From Limisphaera sp049537155 (GTDB taxonomy: Bacteria > Verrucomicrobiota > Verrucomicrobiia > Limisphaerales > Limisphaeraceae), in NCBI RefSeq assembly GCF_049537155.1, contig NZ_JBMVQZ010000001.1, positions 62,001 to 126,000 on the forward strand: 64,000 nucleotides of DNA. Direction: 5' to 3'. Every line of letters starts with the position of its first letter. The first letter of the stretch is position 1. The notes below the pieces were generated by a model, which did no database searches, was not told the origin of the DNA, and saw only the letters and a program-made list of their open reading frames with translations. This document shows, piece after piece, positions 47,232-56,493 of the stretch. The translations under genes were made by a program, and so were the position numbers.

Positions 47232-49442
47232 ATGAAGAGGGTCGCGACCAAGGCTGGGTTTTTTCGTGCGCCCGGGTGGTGTGCGGGCCATGGGAAGTGG
47301 GCGCCGGTTTTGTATGCGTTGGCGTTGTCGGGCTGGGTGAGTGCGGTTTGGGCGCAGCCGGCGTTTCCGGGTGCGGTGGGTGCCGGTGCGGGTGCGCGGG
47401 GCGGGCACGGCGGTGACGTGTACTATGTGACGAACCTGGCCGATTATGTAAGTTCCAACGATCCGCGGCGGTTCGGCACACTCCGCCACGGCATTGCCTC
47501 CGCCACCGGGCCGCGCACCATCGTATTCGCCGTTTCGGGCACGATTACGCTGAGCAACGATCTGCCGGTGAACAAGAGTTATCTGACCATTGCGGGGCAG
47601 ACGGCGCCCGGCGAGGGGATCAGCTTGCGGCGGCGGTCACTGGTGATCCGGGATGCGCGCGACGTGGTGGTGCGGTACCTGCGCATCCGGCCGGGTGACA
47701 TGGACCCCACGTTTCAAGGTGATGCAGTTTCGGTCTTGCGGGCGACCAATGTGGTCCTGGACCATCTTTCGGCCTCATGGAGCGTAGACGAGTGTTTGTC
47801 GGTGACGCATTCGACGCAGGTGACGGTTCAGAACTGCTGGATCACGGAGAGTTTGAACATTTCGCAGCATGACAAGGGCGTGCACGGGTACGGTTCCTTG
47901 CTGCGGTACGGGGCCGGGGTGCTCAGTTTTCACGGCAATCTGTACGCGCATCACAACAGTCGGAATCCGCGGCTGGGCGACCGGCTGCGGTTGGAGTTCG
48001 TCAACAATGTCATCTACAACTGGGGCAGCCGGGCCGGTTATTCGGGTGCGGATTACGGCGACAACCCGGGTGGGTTTACCAACTGGCTGGGGTACGCGGG
48101 TAACGTGCTGGTCGCGGGACCGTCCACGCGCACGCCGACCACGGCGTTTCAGGGTGGGGACACGAACACCTGGATCTTTCAATCGGGCAACTGGCTGGAT
48201 GCCAATCGGAACGGCCGGCTGGACGGGTCGGACACCGGCTGGGGAATGTTCGGTGGGGCGTACACCCGGCTCAACGAGTGGCCCTGGCCGTGGGAGGTGC
48301 CGGTGTCGGACCCCGGAGCCGCCTTCCTCCGGGTGGTGACGCGTGGGGGCGCATCGCTGGTCCGCGACGCGGTGGACCTGCGGATCCTGTGGACGCTGCG
48401 GGAGCAGGGCGGACGACTCGTGGACGCGGTGGGGGAACCGACGCAGGCCGGGGACTATGAGGTGCGCAACGTGGACGGAACGGACCTGGTGTTCGTGCGG
48501 GGCTGGCCGGATTTGCAGGGAGGCGAGGCCCCTGTGGACACCGACCGCGACGGGATGCCGGACTTTTGGGAGTTGGCCATGGGTCTGAATCCCATGGACG
48601 CGCGCGATCGAAACCTGGCCGGTCCGGAGGGTTACACGGCCCTGGAAGATTACCTGAACTGGCGGGCCGGCTGGCACCGGGTTTGTCCTCGCAATGGCTC
48701 CATCGAGATTGACCTCGACGAGCTGGTGCAGGGCTGGCCGGGCCTGAGTTATCAGGTGGAGAGCGGGACGAACGGATCGGTGGAGCTTCTGGAGGGTGGA
48801 CACAGGGTGCGTTTCGTGGCGGCGCACGGCTACAGCGGCCTGGCAAGTTTTGGTGTGACAGTGTCGGATCCGGTCAGCGGCTGGACGGTGGGGCCCGAGA
48901 CGGTGGCCGTTTTGGTCAGTGTGACCAACGCGCCGAATCATCCTCCGGTTTGGGAGGATGTGCCGGTGCAGGAGATCCTGGCCGGAGGCATGTTGGTGCT
49001 GGCGTTGCGGGCAAGCGATGCGGATTTGCCGGCACAGCGGTTGCGGTTCGCACTCGTGGGGGAGACCTGGGGCGCCAGCGTGGAACCGGACTCGGGCCTG
49101 TTGCGGTGGCGCGCACCGGTCGCTTTGGGAGGCACCACGGTGGAGCTTGCGGCGGTGGTGACCGACGACGGCGAACCGTCACTTTCCTCCACGCAGATGG
49201 TGAAGGTGGTGGTGCAACCTGTACCCCGGCCAACTTTGCGTTTCGTGCGCGACACGGATGGCGGCTGGCTTTTGAGCATCCAGGGCGTGTCCGGCCCGGA
49301 TTATCTGCTGCAGGTATCCGAGGATCTCAAGAGCTGGCGCGACGTCACCTGGACGAACCCGGTGGCGTGGCCGTGGATATGGAGGGAGACGGATGCCACG
49401 CCGGCGCCGGCCCGTTTTTATCGGGTTCGGCTGGGTCCGTAG
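47232..49442 (+). CDS. Secreted PL1-like polysaccharide lyase (second copy)
   Basis: 736 residues from the ATG at 47232, with a signal peptide (WAPVLYALALSGWVSAVWAQ, cleaved before PAFPGA). The pectate-lyase-like beta helix shows GGHGGDVYYVTNLADYV, FAVSGTITLS, SYLTIAGQTAPGEGI, VVLDHLSASWSVDE (metal/substrate segment) and HHNSRNPRLGD with the likely catalytic Arg. A thrombospondin-3-like loop (DTDRDGMPDFWELAMG), cadherin-like beta domains (about 490-650) and the Y/F-R-V end (RFYRVRLGP) follow. It shares layout with the PL1-like protein at 29424-34151 but has no autotransporter repeats. Likely cleaves a uronate-rich polymer outside the cell. Confidence 0.87.
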   Translation: MKRVATKAGFFRAPGWCAGHGKWAPVLYALALSGWVSAVWAQPAFPGAVGAGAGARGGHGGDVYYVTNLADYVSSNDPRRFGTLRHGIASATGPRTIVFAVSGTITLSNDLPVNKSYLTIAGQTAPGEGISLRRRSLVIRDARDVVVRYLRIRPGDMDPTFQGDAVSVLRATNVVLDHLSASWSVDECLSVTHSTQVTVQNCWITESLNISQHDKGVHGYGSLLRYGAGVLSFHGNLYAHHNSRNPRLGDRLRLEFVNNVIYNWGSRAGYSGADYGDNPGGFTNWLGYAGNVLVAGPSTRTPTTAFQGGDTNTWIFQSGNWLDANRNGRLDGSDTGWGMFGGAYTRLNEWPWPWEVPVSDPGAAFLRVVTRGGASLVRDAVDLRILWTLREQGGRLVDAVGEPTQAGDYEVRNVDGTDLVFVRGWPDLQGGEAPVDTDRDGMPDFWELAMGLNPMDARDRNLAGPEGYTALEDYLNWRAGWHRVCPRNGSIEIDLDELVQGWPGLSYQVESGTNGSVELLEGGHRVRFVAAHGYSGLASFGVTVSDPVSGWTVGPETVAVLVSVTNAPNHPPVWEDVPVQEILAGGMLVLALRASDADLPAQRLRFALVGETWGASVEPDSGLLRWRAPVALGGTTVELAAVVTDDGEPSLSSTQMVKVVVQPVPRPTLRFVRDTDGGWLLSIQGVSGPDYLLQVSEDLKSWRDVTWTNPVAWPWIWRETDATPAPARFYRVRLGP

Positions 49443-49629
49443 GCAACCGGCCGGGGCAAAAGGGGGTTACGTCCCGGGCGCGGGACGACGCGGGCCACCG
49501 GGGCGACGGCGGGAGACCCAGCCCGGCGGAGTCGGGGATTCCGGCCGGGAGCGGGCCGGGCGGTGGCCGGCTGTGAGGTGGATGGGCGGCTCGACTTGGG
49601 GGTCGGTACTGCGGCAAGGTGGGGGGGCG

Positions 49630-51069
49630 ATGGAACCCGGCCTGCGTGAAGTGGCCTTTCGGATTGTGGCGCGCCTGCAGAAGGCGGGGCACGAGGCTTT
49701 CTGGGTGGGTGGATGTGTGCGGGACATGCTGTTGGGGAAGGAACCGCAGGACTATGACGTCGCCACGTCGGCCCGCCCGGAGGAGGTGGAACGGCTGTTC
49801 CCGCGGACGGTGGCGGTGGGAAAGTCCTTCGGCGTGGTGCGGGTGATCGAGGGCAGGTGGACGATCGAGGTGGCCACGTTCCGTGCGGAGGCGGGGTACG
49901 CCGACGGGCGGCATCCTTCCGATGTGCGCTTTGCGGATGCGCGTGCGGATGCGTGGCGCCGGGATTTCACGATCAACGGCCTGTTTTATGATCCGGTCAG
50001 GGGCGAGCTCCATGACTGGGTCGGGGGTCGTGCGGATCTGGAGGGGCGGTTGATTCGGACGATCGGTCCGCCGGAGCAGCGGTTTGCCGAGGACCATCTT
50101 CGGATGCTGCGGGCGGTGCGGTTTGCGGCGGAGTTGGATTTCGCGATCGAGGCACGGACGCTGGCGGCCATTCGACAACACGCGCGGTTGCTGGAACGGA
50201 TCAGTGCCGAACGGGTACGGGACGAGCTGTTGAAGTTGTTTGCACCGCCGCATGCCGCCCGGGGGTTGCGCCTGCTGCGGGAGAGCGGGCTGTTGGAGGT
50301 TGTCCTGCCCGAGGTGGCGGCATTCGAGATGTGCGAGCAATCGCCGGACTACCATCCCGAGGGGACGGTCTCGGAGCACGTGGTGCGGATGCTGGAGCAG
50401 ATGCCACCGGATGCCGATCGTCTGCTGCCGTGGGCGGTGCTTCTCCATGACGTGGGCAAGCCGGTGACCGCCAGCCGGGAGGCGGAGACGGGTCGGATCC
50501 GGTTTTTTGACCATGAGAAGGTGGGCGAGGAAATGACGCGTCGGATCCTGGAACGGCTCCGTTTTCCGCGCAAAGACATCGAGACGCTGGCGTTCGTGGT
50601 GCGGCACCACATGCAATTCAAGGACGTGCCGCAGATGCGAAAGTCCACACTACGCCGAATGCTGCTGCGTCCGACCTTCCCGCTGGAGCTGGAGCTGCAC
50701 CGGTTGGACTGTCTGGGTTCTCACGGCCGGTTGGAGATTTACGATCTCCTGGTGAAGGAACGGGCGGCTTTGGAAAGCCGGCCGGAGCTGGTGCCGCCCC
50801 TGCTGACGGGGCGGGATTTGCTGGCCCTCGGGATGCGGCCGGGACCGGCATTGGGCCGGTTGCTGGCCGAAGTGCGCGAGAAACAGTTGGCCGAGGAACT
50901 CACCACGCGTGAGCAGGCGCTGGCGTGGGTGCGAAACAGGATGGCGCCGGCCGGGGCCGAATCCGGCCCGGCCACCGCCGGCACACCCGCGCACGGGGAT
51001 ACTTCGGTTACCACACCCGGACCCGGTAAAACGCCCGCTGGAGGGTCCAAGGGGGCTGCGGATCCGTGA
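49630..51069 (+). CDS. cca: CCA tRNA nucleotidyltransferase/poly(A) polymerase family protein with HD domain
   Basis: 479 residues. Adds or repairs the 3' CCA of tRNAs. The class II nucleotidyltransferase head shows VGGCVRDMLLGK, the metal-binding DYDVATS and RRDFTINGLFYDP. The RNA-binding part has FAEDHLRMLRAVRFAAEL. An HD phosphohydrolase domain follows (LLHDVGKPV, FFDHEKVGEEM, VVRHHMQFKD). The start ATG follows a G-rich tract. The last 35 residues are Gly/Pro/Ala-rich. The final 62 bases overlap the 3' end of the minus-strand RCC1 gene. A strict poly(A) polymerase cannot be excluded by eye. Confidence 0.92.
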   Translation: MEPGLREVAFRIVARLQKAGHEAFWVGGCVRDMLLGKEPQDYDVATSARPEEVERLFPRTVAVGKSFGVVRVIEGRWTIEVATFRAEAGYADGRHPSDVRFADARADAWRRDFTINGLFYDPVRGELHDWVGGRADLEGRLIRTIGPPEQRFAEDHLRMLRAVRFAAELDFAIEARTLAAIRQHARLLERISAERVRDELLKLFAPPHAARGLRLLRESGLLEVVLPEVAAFEMCEQSPDYHPEGTVSEHVVRMLEQMPPDADRLLPWAVLLHDVGKPVTASREAETGRIRFFDHEKVGEEMTRRILERLRFPRKDIETLAFVVRHHMQFKDVPQMRKSTLRRMLLRPTFPLELELHRLDCLGSHGRLEIYDLLVKERAALESRPELVPPLLTGRDLLALGMRPGPALGRLLAEVREKQLAEELTTREQALAWVRNRMAPAGAESGPATAGTPAHGDTSVTTPGPGKTPAGGSKGAADP

Positions 51070-54000
51070 CAATCAAGACGCCGCCGGTGCCGGGTAGATC
51101 CGGCCCAATGGCCTCCCAGGATTGCAGGTCGGTGGACCGCTCCACCCGGTACGTCCGGCGGGTGGAAGTGGGGAAGGCCACCTGGTTGAACGTGCTCCAG
51201 GGGATGGCCGGCAGGAACGTCAGCACCAGGCGCGACCCGGGATCGCGGGGATCCGTATCGGCGCGGTATTCCTGCCACGTGGGCACGCCGTCTTGATCGG
51301 GGTCACTCGTTTCAGCTGCAGCCAGATCGCCGGTGAAACCGTGTTGTTCGAGCCAGGGCCCCGGCGTGCCGAAAGGCAGGGGCGGGAAGACACGGACGAA
51401 TTCGTTGGTGTTCTCGATGGTCCAGCGCTGGGGACCGGTGTAGATGGTGTTGTCCGCTTCGATTTGGGCAAAGGCATTGGAGAGGGTGTCCAGATCGCGG
51501 AAGGTGAACAGCAGCAGGCTACCGAAGGCTCCGTAGGGCAGGCTGGTCATCGGATCCTCGGGATCGGGACTCTGGAGCAGCACGACGCGCGTGCCGTCGG
51601 CCTCGTTGGTTTCGCTGAGCGACCATCCGTGGAGCAGTTCGCCCGGGGCATCGGAGAGCAACCGGACCTCGCAGGGCCAGTTGGCGCGGTAACGCAGCTG
51701 GATGCGGCGGATGAACCTCGGGATGTAACGGGCACGAAGCGCCAGGGCTGCGTTGCCGTGCCGATCGTCCGGCACCAGCCGGAGCAGTCCGAGAGTGACG
51801 TCACCGGCGTAATCGGCGGGGTTGTACCAGCCGATGATGTAATTGGTGACGAGTGGATAGTTGGTGGTTGGCGGTTCGGAGTTGGTGTCGATGATCGGGT
51901 CATCGAAGTTGGTCCAGACCGGGTTGGTGGGCGAATAGGCGATGAGATCCTGGTAGTGCACCTCGAAAGAGGGCATGAAGGCGTTGTCGCCGCGACGCAG
52001 GGTGGCCCACCGGAGGACGTACTGCCCGGCGACGTCCTGGGTGAGTTGACCGAGCTGGGCGGCCAGGTCCGCGGACGTCTGCGCCTGCACGAGCCGTCCG
52101 GAGGTGGCGGTGGTCAGGGCCTGGAGCGGTTGCGCGTCGAGCTCGACGCCGAACCCGACTCCGTAGATGCGGATGTTGGCGTTGGTGGCGGCATTGACGA
52201 GGTCTTCGATGGTGGTGGTGCTGGATTCGTCCCGCCCGTCGGAGACGAAGACGATGTAATGTTGTTCATCGGCGTTGGAGGAGCCGAGCATGTTGATGGC
52301 CGTACTCAGGGCATCCCAGACACGCGATCCGGCGGGGAACCCCCGGACATGATTCGTCCAGATCCCGGCAATGGCCGTCTGCACGGCCGGTACGTCGGCG
52401 CTGAGATCCTGCACGATCACGGGGTCCTGATCTTCCCGGTGAAACTCCACCACACCCACCTGGGAGCCTGCGGGCAACCGGGAGACAAAGTCCTGTGCCG
52501 CGGTGACCATGGATTCAACGGCGTCGGAGATCCCGTTGGTGTTGCTGTCGCCGTTGACCAGTGACGCCACGCTCCAACTGAAGTCGAGCACCAGCACAGC
52601 CTTGATGAGTTTGCCGACACCGGCCCCCGGCGAAAGTAACCAGGCGGTTTCATTGGTGCTGATGGGGCGGTCGTTCTCCCTGGCCACCACCAGCAGGTTG
52701 GCCGGGTTGACGACCACCGGGCGCGCCACGGCCGGGTCGTCGCTGTCGTACAGGGAAAACTGAAAGTCCAGCAGGTAGGGCGCGGTATAGGTGTAGGTGA
52801 CGTTGGCGATGGTGAGGTTGGTCAAGGGCCGCGGGGCGATGCTGAACCGGACGGTGGCGCGGGCTTCACCCCATTCGTTGGCGGCGAGCAGGACCACATC
52901 GAACTCGCCCGCCTGCGCAGGTGTGCCGCTGATGATGCCGGTGTTGCGGTCCACCGCCAGCCCGGCCGGCAGATTCCGAGCATCGTACCGGGTGGGCGTC
53001 TCGCTCGCGACGATGGCGAACAGGAGAGGGACATCCTCGACACCCTGGACAGTTGGAGGGGCGTTGATCACGGGCACGGAAGGATCCACCTGCAGTTGGA
53101 GGATTGCAGAGGCAAACGTGCAGATGTTGCTGGCGGCCAGGAGGACGGAAAATGCGCCCGCCTGTGTGGGGACGCCGGAAATCACGCCGTTGGTGGTGTC
53201 CAGCGTCAGTCCGGGCGGCAGCCCCCACGCCGCGAAGGCCAGAGGCGAATGCTCTGCACGGATGGTGGAGAGGAACGGCTGTCCCTGTTTGGCGCGGGCC
53301 GATTGAGGGCCGGTGATCGTGGGCGGGTCCACTTGGACGCGGACGGTGGCGACGCGGCTGGTGACCGCGCCAAACTCGCTGGAGACGACCAGGGTGTACG
53401 AACCGGCGAGATCCGGCGTGGCGACGGGGAAGGCGAGGATCGGCCGGGTTGCCTCCGGCAGGGGAATGCCCTCGAAAAACCACTGATAGCTGAGGCTCCC
53501 GCTCCCCGCTGCAGCTCCGGACAGTTCAAACGGGTCTCCGCAACTGACGGTGACGTCGGCCGGTTCGGAGGTGATCCAGGGCGGCAGGGGGCGCACCCGC
53601 AATTCGGCGGGTGGACTGACGGCCCTTCCCAGGTTGTTGGAGACCTGCACGGTGTAGAGGCCTGCGTGATTGGTGTCGGCCTCCGGGATCACGAGCATGG
53701 CCGCGGTCTGGCCGTCCAGCGGGACACCGTCTTTGAACCATTGATAGCCGAGTGGCTGCAACCCCACAGCCTTGACATACAACCTGGCTGTGCTGCCGAG
53801 GACGACATCCCGTTTCCGGGGTGGCACGGTGATGACGGGTCGGCCGTCTCCGATGATGGCCAGGCTGTGGTATCCACCGCCGGATATGCCGATGACGTTT
53901 GTCAGGCCGGGTGGGGGTGTGCTCTGACCGAAGTCGTTGCGGCCCCAGGCCACCACGGTGCCGTCGGCTCGGAGGGCCAGACTGTGGGAGCTGCCGGCCG

Positions 54001-54769
54001 CGATGGCGACCACGTTGGAAAGACCGGCCGGTACGACGGACTGGCCATGGTCGTTGGCGCCCCAGGCGACGACCGTCCCGTCGCCGCGCAGGGCAAGATT
54101 GTGATGGTCCCCGGCTGCGACCGCGATGACCTCGTTCAGGTTGAGCGGCAGGACGAGTTTGTCGCCTGTGTTGTCGCCCCAGACGGCGACCATGCTGTTC
54201 GGCAGCAACGCCAAAGTGTGTCCGCGACCGGCGGCCACGGCCACCACGTCGGCAAGGGAGGGTGGCGGTTGCGGTGCCTCACCCCAGGTCACGAGCGTGC
54301 CGTCCTGCCGAACGGCGGCAGCGTGGGCATACCCGGCGGCAAGGGCGCTGACGCCTGTCAAGCCGTCCGGCACAGCAGTGGGCGGGCCGCTTCCCCAAGC
54401 CTTCACCGTGCCATTGTCCAGGAGTGCGAGCGTGTAACTCGCATTGGCAGCCAGGGCATGCACAGGGCCGAGCGACGGCGGCACATTCGTTTCTCCCAGG
54501 AGGTTCCATCCCCACGCGACGACCTTCCCGTTCGCGCGCAGGGCCACACTGTGCAGGCTGCCGCCTGCCACAGCCGTCACGTCACTCAAACCCGCAGGCG
54601 GCAGGCTTTGACCCTCAAGGTTCCGTCCCCAGGACCTTATGATTCCTGTGGCACCGTCTGCTTGCGAATGCAGCAGCGCAACGACGACGAAAATGACCGC
54701 GAAAACTCGATGTTGGAGCCGGCAAACCACGCCACAGCAGTGGTTGAGAACTGGAAAAGGGGTTTGCAT
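51008..54769 (-). CDS. Secreted RCC1-repeat, Ig-like and VWA-domain protein
   Basis: 1253 residues. GGAGG just before the ATG at 54769 fixes the start; a signal peptide (VFAVIFVVVALLHSQADG) follows. Residues about 40-310 form an RCC1-type propeller: repeats such as VVAWGWNLLGETNVPP and VVAWGRNDFGQSTPPPG, spaced about 40 residues. Two Ig-like domains (YQWFKDGVPLDG, YQWFFEGIPLPEA) and two putative-Ig/cadherin repeats with LPPGLTLDTTNGVISGVPTQ follow. A VWA domain (about 700-900) has AVLVLDFSWSVAS (MIDAS-like Asp-x-Ser-x-Ser) and IVFVSDGRDES. The end has a calcium loop (DPDQDGVPTWQEY) and the Y/F-R-V module (AFYRVRVW). An adhesion or surface-binding role is likely; the partner is unknown. Confidence 0.87.
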   Translation of the reverse strand: MQTPFPVLNHCCGVVCRLQHRVFAVIFVVVALLHSQADGATGIIRSWGRNLEGQSLPPAGLSDVTAVAGGSLHSVALRANGKVVAWGWNLLGETNVPPSLGPVHALAANASYTLALLDNGTVKAWGSGPPTAVPDGLTGVSALAAGYAHAAAVRQDGTLVTWGEAPQPPPSLADVVAVAAGRGHTLALLPNSMVAVWGDNTGDKLVLPLNLNEVIAVAAGDHHNLALRGDGTVVAWGANDHGQSVVPAGLSNVVAIAAGSSHSLALRADGTVVAWGRNDFGQSTPPPGLTNVIGISGGGYHSLAIIGDGRPVITVPPRKRDVVLGSTARLYVKAVGLQPLGYQWFKDGVPLDGQTAAMLVIPEADTNHAGLYTVQVSNNLGRAVSPPAELRVRPLPPWITSEPADVTVSCGDPFELSGAAAGSGSLSYQWFFEGIPLPEATRPILAFPVATPDLAGSYTLVVSSEFGAVTSRVATVRVQVDPPTITGPQSARAKQGQPFLSTIRAEHSPLAFAAWGLPPGLTLDTTNGVISGVPTQAGAFSVLLAASNICTFASAILQLQVDPSVPVINAPPTVQGVEDVPLLFAIVASETPTRYDARNLPAGLAVDRNTGIISGTPAQAGEFDVVLLAANEWGEARATVRFSIAPRPLTNLTIANVTYTYTAPYLLDFQFSLYDSDDPAVARPVVVNPANLLVVARENDRPISTNETAWLLSPGAGVGKLIKAVLVLDFSWSVASLVNGDSNTNGISDAVESMVTAAQDFVSRLPAGSQVGVVEFHREDQDPVIVQDLSADVPAVQTAIAGIWTNHVRGFPAGSRVWDALSTAINMLGSSNADEQHYIVFVSDGRDESSTTTIEDLVNAATNANIRIYGVGFGVELDAQPLQALTTATSGRLVQAQTSADLAAQLGQLTQDVAGQYVLRWATLRRGDNAFMPSFEVHYQDLIAYSPTNPVWTNFDDPIIDTNSEPPTTNYPLVTNYIIGWYNPADYAGDVTLGLLRLVPDDRHGNAALALRARYIPRFIRRIQLRYRANWPCEVRLLSDAPGELLHGWSLSETNEADGTRVVLLQSPDPEDPMTSLPYGAFGSLLLFTFRDLDTLSNAFAQIEADNTIYTGPQRWTIENTNEFVRVFPPLPFGTPGPWLEQHGFTGDLAAAETSDPDQDGVPTWQEYRADTDPRDPGSRLVLTFLPAIPWSTFNQVAFPTSTRRTYRVERSTDLQSWEAIGPDLPGTGGVLIVTDPQPPWTLQRAFYRVRVW

Positions 54770-54952
54770 ATGCCTCCCAGGCCTTTTTCCCAGATCCACC
54801 CCCGGGCCGCAAGCACAAAACCCGAGGCGCGAACGGCTTCATTCCGTTCGAATGGGTTTGTCCGGCTTCGTCCGGTCCGGACCTGCCAGGGACCCTCTCG
54901 TCCGTCCGAACGCAAGGTTTCATTCATCGGTCCGAGCTCAAAGGAGGCGCCT

Positions 54953-55222
54953 GTGACCGAGCGAAGCCATTGGGCGATGGGCCTGTGGATGGCCTTCTGG
55001 CTGGCGCAACCGGTCTGGATGAACACCGTGCGCCGGGACGGGGCCGGTTGCGGGCAGGACCGTCCGGTGCTGGTTTGTCCCGGGGATGCTTTCGGGGAGC
55101 GGATGCCGGGACACGCATCGGATCCATCCAGGGGATGTCGTCCACCCACGCCACAGCAACCGCCTGTCAAAGGTTACGTGGCCCCCACGCCCGGGCGGTT
55201 GCCACAGGGTGGCGAAGTCTGA
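54953..55222 (+). CDS. Possible small exported protein
   Basis: 89 residues from a GTG at 54953. The case rests on AAGGAGG (54941-54947), the strongest Shine-Dalgarno match seen in the window, five bases before the GTG, and a hydrophobic N-terminus (WAMGLWMAFWLAQPVWM). The rest is Pro/Gly-rich and matches no family I know. It lies between the divergent RCC1 gene and the TonB operon. It may be a real small secreted protein or a chance open frame. Confidence 0.35.
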   Translation: MTERSHWAMGLWMAFWLAQPVWMNTVRRDGAGCGQDRPVLVCPGDAFGERMPGHASDPSRGCRPPTPQQPPVKGYVAPTPGRLPQGGEV

Positions 55223-55412
55223 GGGCAGGGTTCGGTGAATGGATGGACCTTTTGGATTGTGCCCTGCAAAGGTGAACGACCCCTGCAGAAGGCACGCCCG
55301 AGCTGTCGCGATTCCGGCTTGTGACGTTTCCGACGAAATGAGAACCGCCTTCAGGGCTCGGTGAGGCCGCGCCGGTTGCGCCCCGGGCACGGGTCGGGCA
55401 AGCTAGGACGGA

Positions 55413-56438
55413 ATGGACGGCGCGGTGACGGCAAGGATCTCGGGCTTGCGCGGCAACGGCCGGGAATGGTCCCGGCTGGGCCGGGCGTTTGCGCTGTCGC
55501 TGTTGTTGCATCTGCTCCTTTACGCCGGGTACCGCGCGGCGCGCCATTGGGACCTGCCCTCCGACTGGTTGCTTCCTCGGAAGCTTCGCTACGTTCATCA
55601 GCTGAAGCGTGCCCTTGCGGAAAAGGAGGAATCACTCAACCGTCCGGAACAGCCGCTGGTTTTTGTGGAGGTGTCGCCACGGCAGACTGTGGAGGAACCG
55701 CCGCCGGACACGCCGTATTACTCGGACAGAAACGCGCGTGCGGCGAATCGGGAGGCCGAGCGGGAGACGGGCCAACCGCAACTGACGGGTGTCCAGGAAG
55801 TGGTGCCCAAGACCGAGGAGGGTGGACAGCCGGAGGCGAAGGATGAGTACGAGCCGCTCCGACCGGCCGTGGCGCGGCCCGTGCCTGCAGAGGCGCCGCC
55901 GCCTTCGCCCCCGTTGCAGGTGCCGGCCGAACCGCGGCCCGAGGGCGACGTCGCCGTCGTTCAGCCGGAGGCGAAACCGCCCGTGGTGGGGGAGGGACCG
56001 CAAGCGCCATCCCGGCCCCGGACCCTGGCGGAGGCTCGCGCCCGCCGGGGATTGGACGCGTTGCCCGGGGAACGGATGAGGCAGGAGGGGGGTGTCCGCG
56101 CCCGACTCGAATTTGAATCGCTGGACGTGAAGGCGACGCCTTTCGGGGATTACGATGCGGCGTTTGTGCGGGCGGTGGCGGATCGGTGGTACGCGCTGTT
56201 GGACGCCAAGCGGTACGCCGGCTATCAGCGTGGCAAGGTGGTGGTGCGGTTCCTCCTGCACAGCGACGGGCGGGTGACCGACCTGGAAGTGGTGGAGTCC
56301 ACCGTGGGGCTGGACCTTTCCCTGCTGTGTGAGATGGCGGTGTTGGATCCGGCGCCGTATGCTCCCTGGCCGATCGAACTCCGTCGCCTGGTGCAGGGCG
56401 GGGTGCGAAAGGTTCAGTTCACCTTTTATTACAATTGA
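55413..56438 (+). CDS. TonB-family energy transducer
   Basis: 341 residues. A basic N-terminus and one membrane anchor (AFALSLLLHLLLYAGY, about 29-44) are followed by a long Pro/Glu-rich periplasmic spacer (about 85-215). The C-terminal domain has the TonB fold pattern YQRGKVVVRFLLHSDGRVTD, LEVVESTVGLDLSLL and a final VRKVQFTFYYN. TonB carries proton-motive energy to outer-membrane receptors. It is 55 bases upstream of the ExbB-like gene and forms an operon with it and the ExbD-like gene. No TonB-dependent receptor is in the window. Confidence 0.85.
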   Translation: MDGAVTARISGLRGNGREWSRLGRAFALSLLLHLLLYAGYRAARHWDLPSDWLLPRKLRYVHQLKRALAEKEESLNRPEQPLVFVEVSPRQTVEEPPPDTPYYSDRNARAANREAERETGQPQLTGVQEVVPKTEEGGQPEAKDEYEPLRPAVARPVPAEAPPPSPPLQVPAEPRPEGDVAVVQPEAKPPVVGEGPQAPSRPRTLAEARARRGLDALPGERMRQEGGVRARLEFESLDVKATPFGDYDAAFVRAVADRWYALLDAKRYAGYQRGKVVVRFLLHSDGRVTDLEVVESTVGLDLSLLCEMAVLDPAPYAPWPIELRRLVQGGVRKVQFTFYYN

Positions 56439-56493
56439 AGGTTGAGGATTCGGTACCCTGGCGAGGAAGGTGCGCGGGGCCTGGCGGAGTTTT

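Noticed and set aside
53096..54952. A long plus-strand open frame opposite the RCC1-Ig-VWA gene
   Set aside because: It is antisense to a clearly coding gene with repeats and has no recognisable protein features. Only its last 270 bases (54953-55222) were kept, at low confidence.
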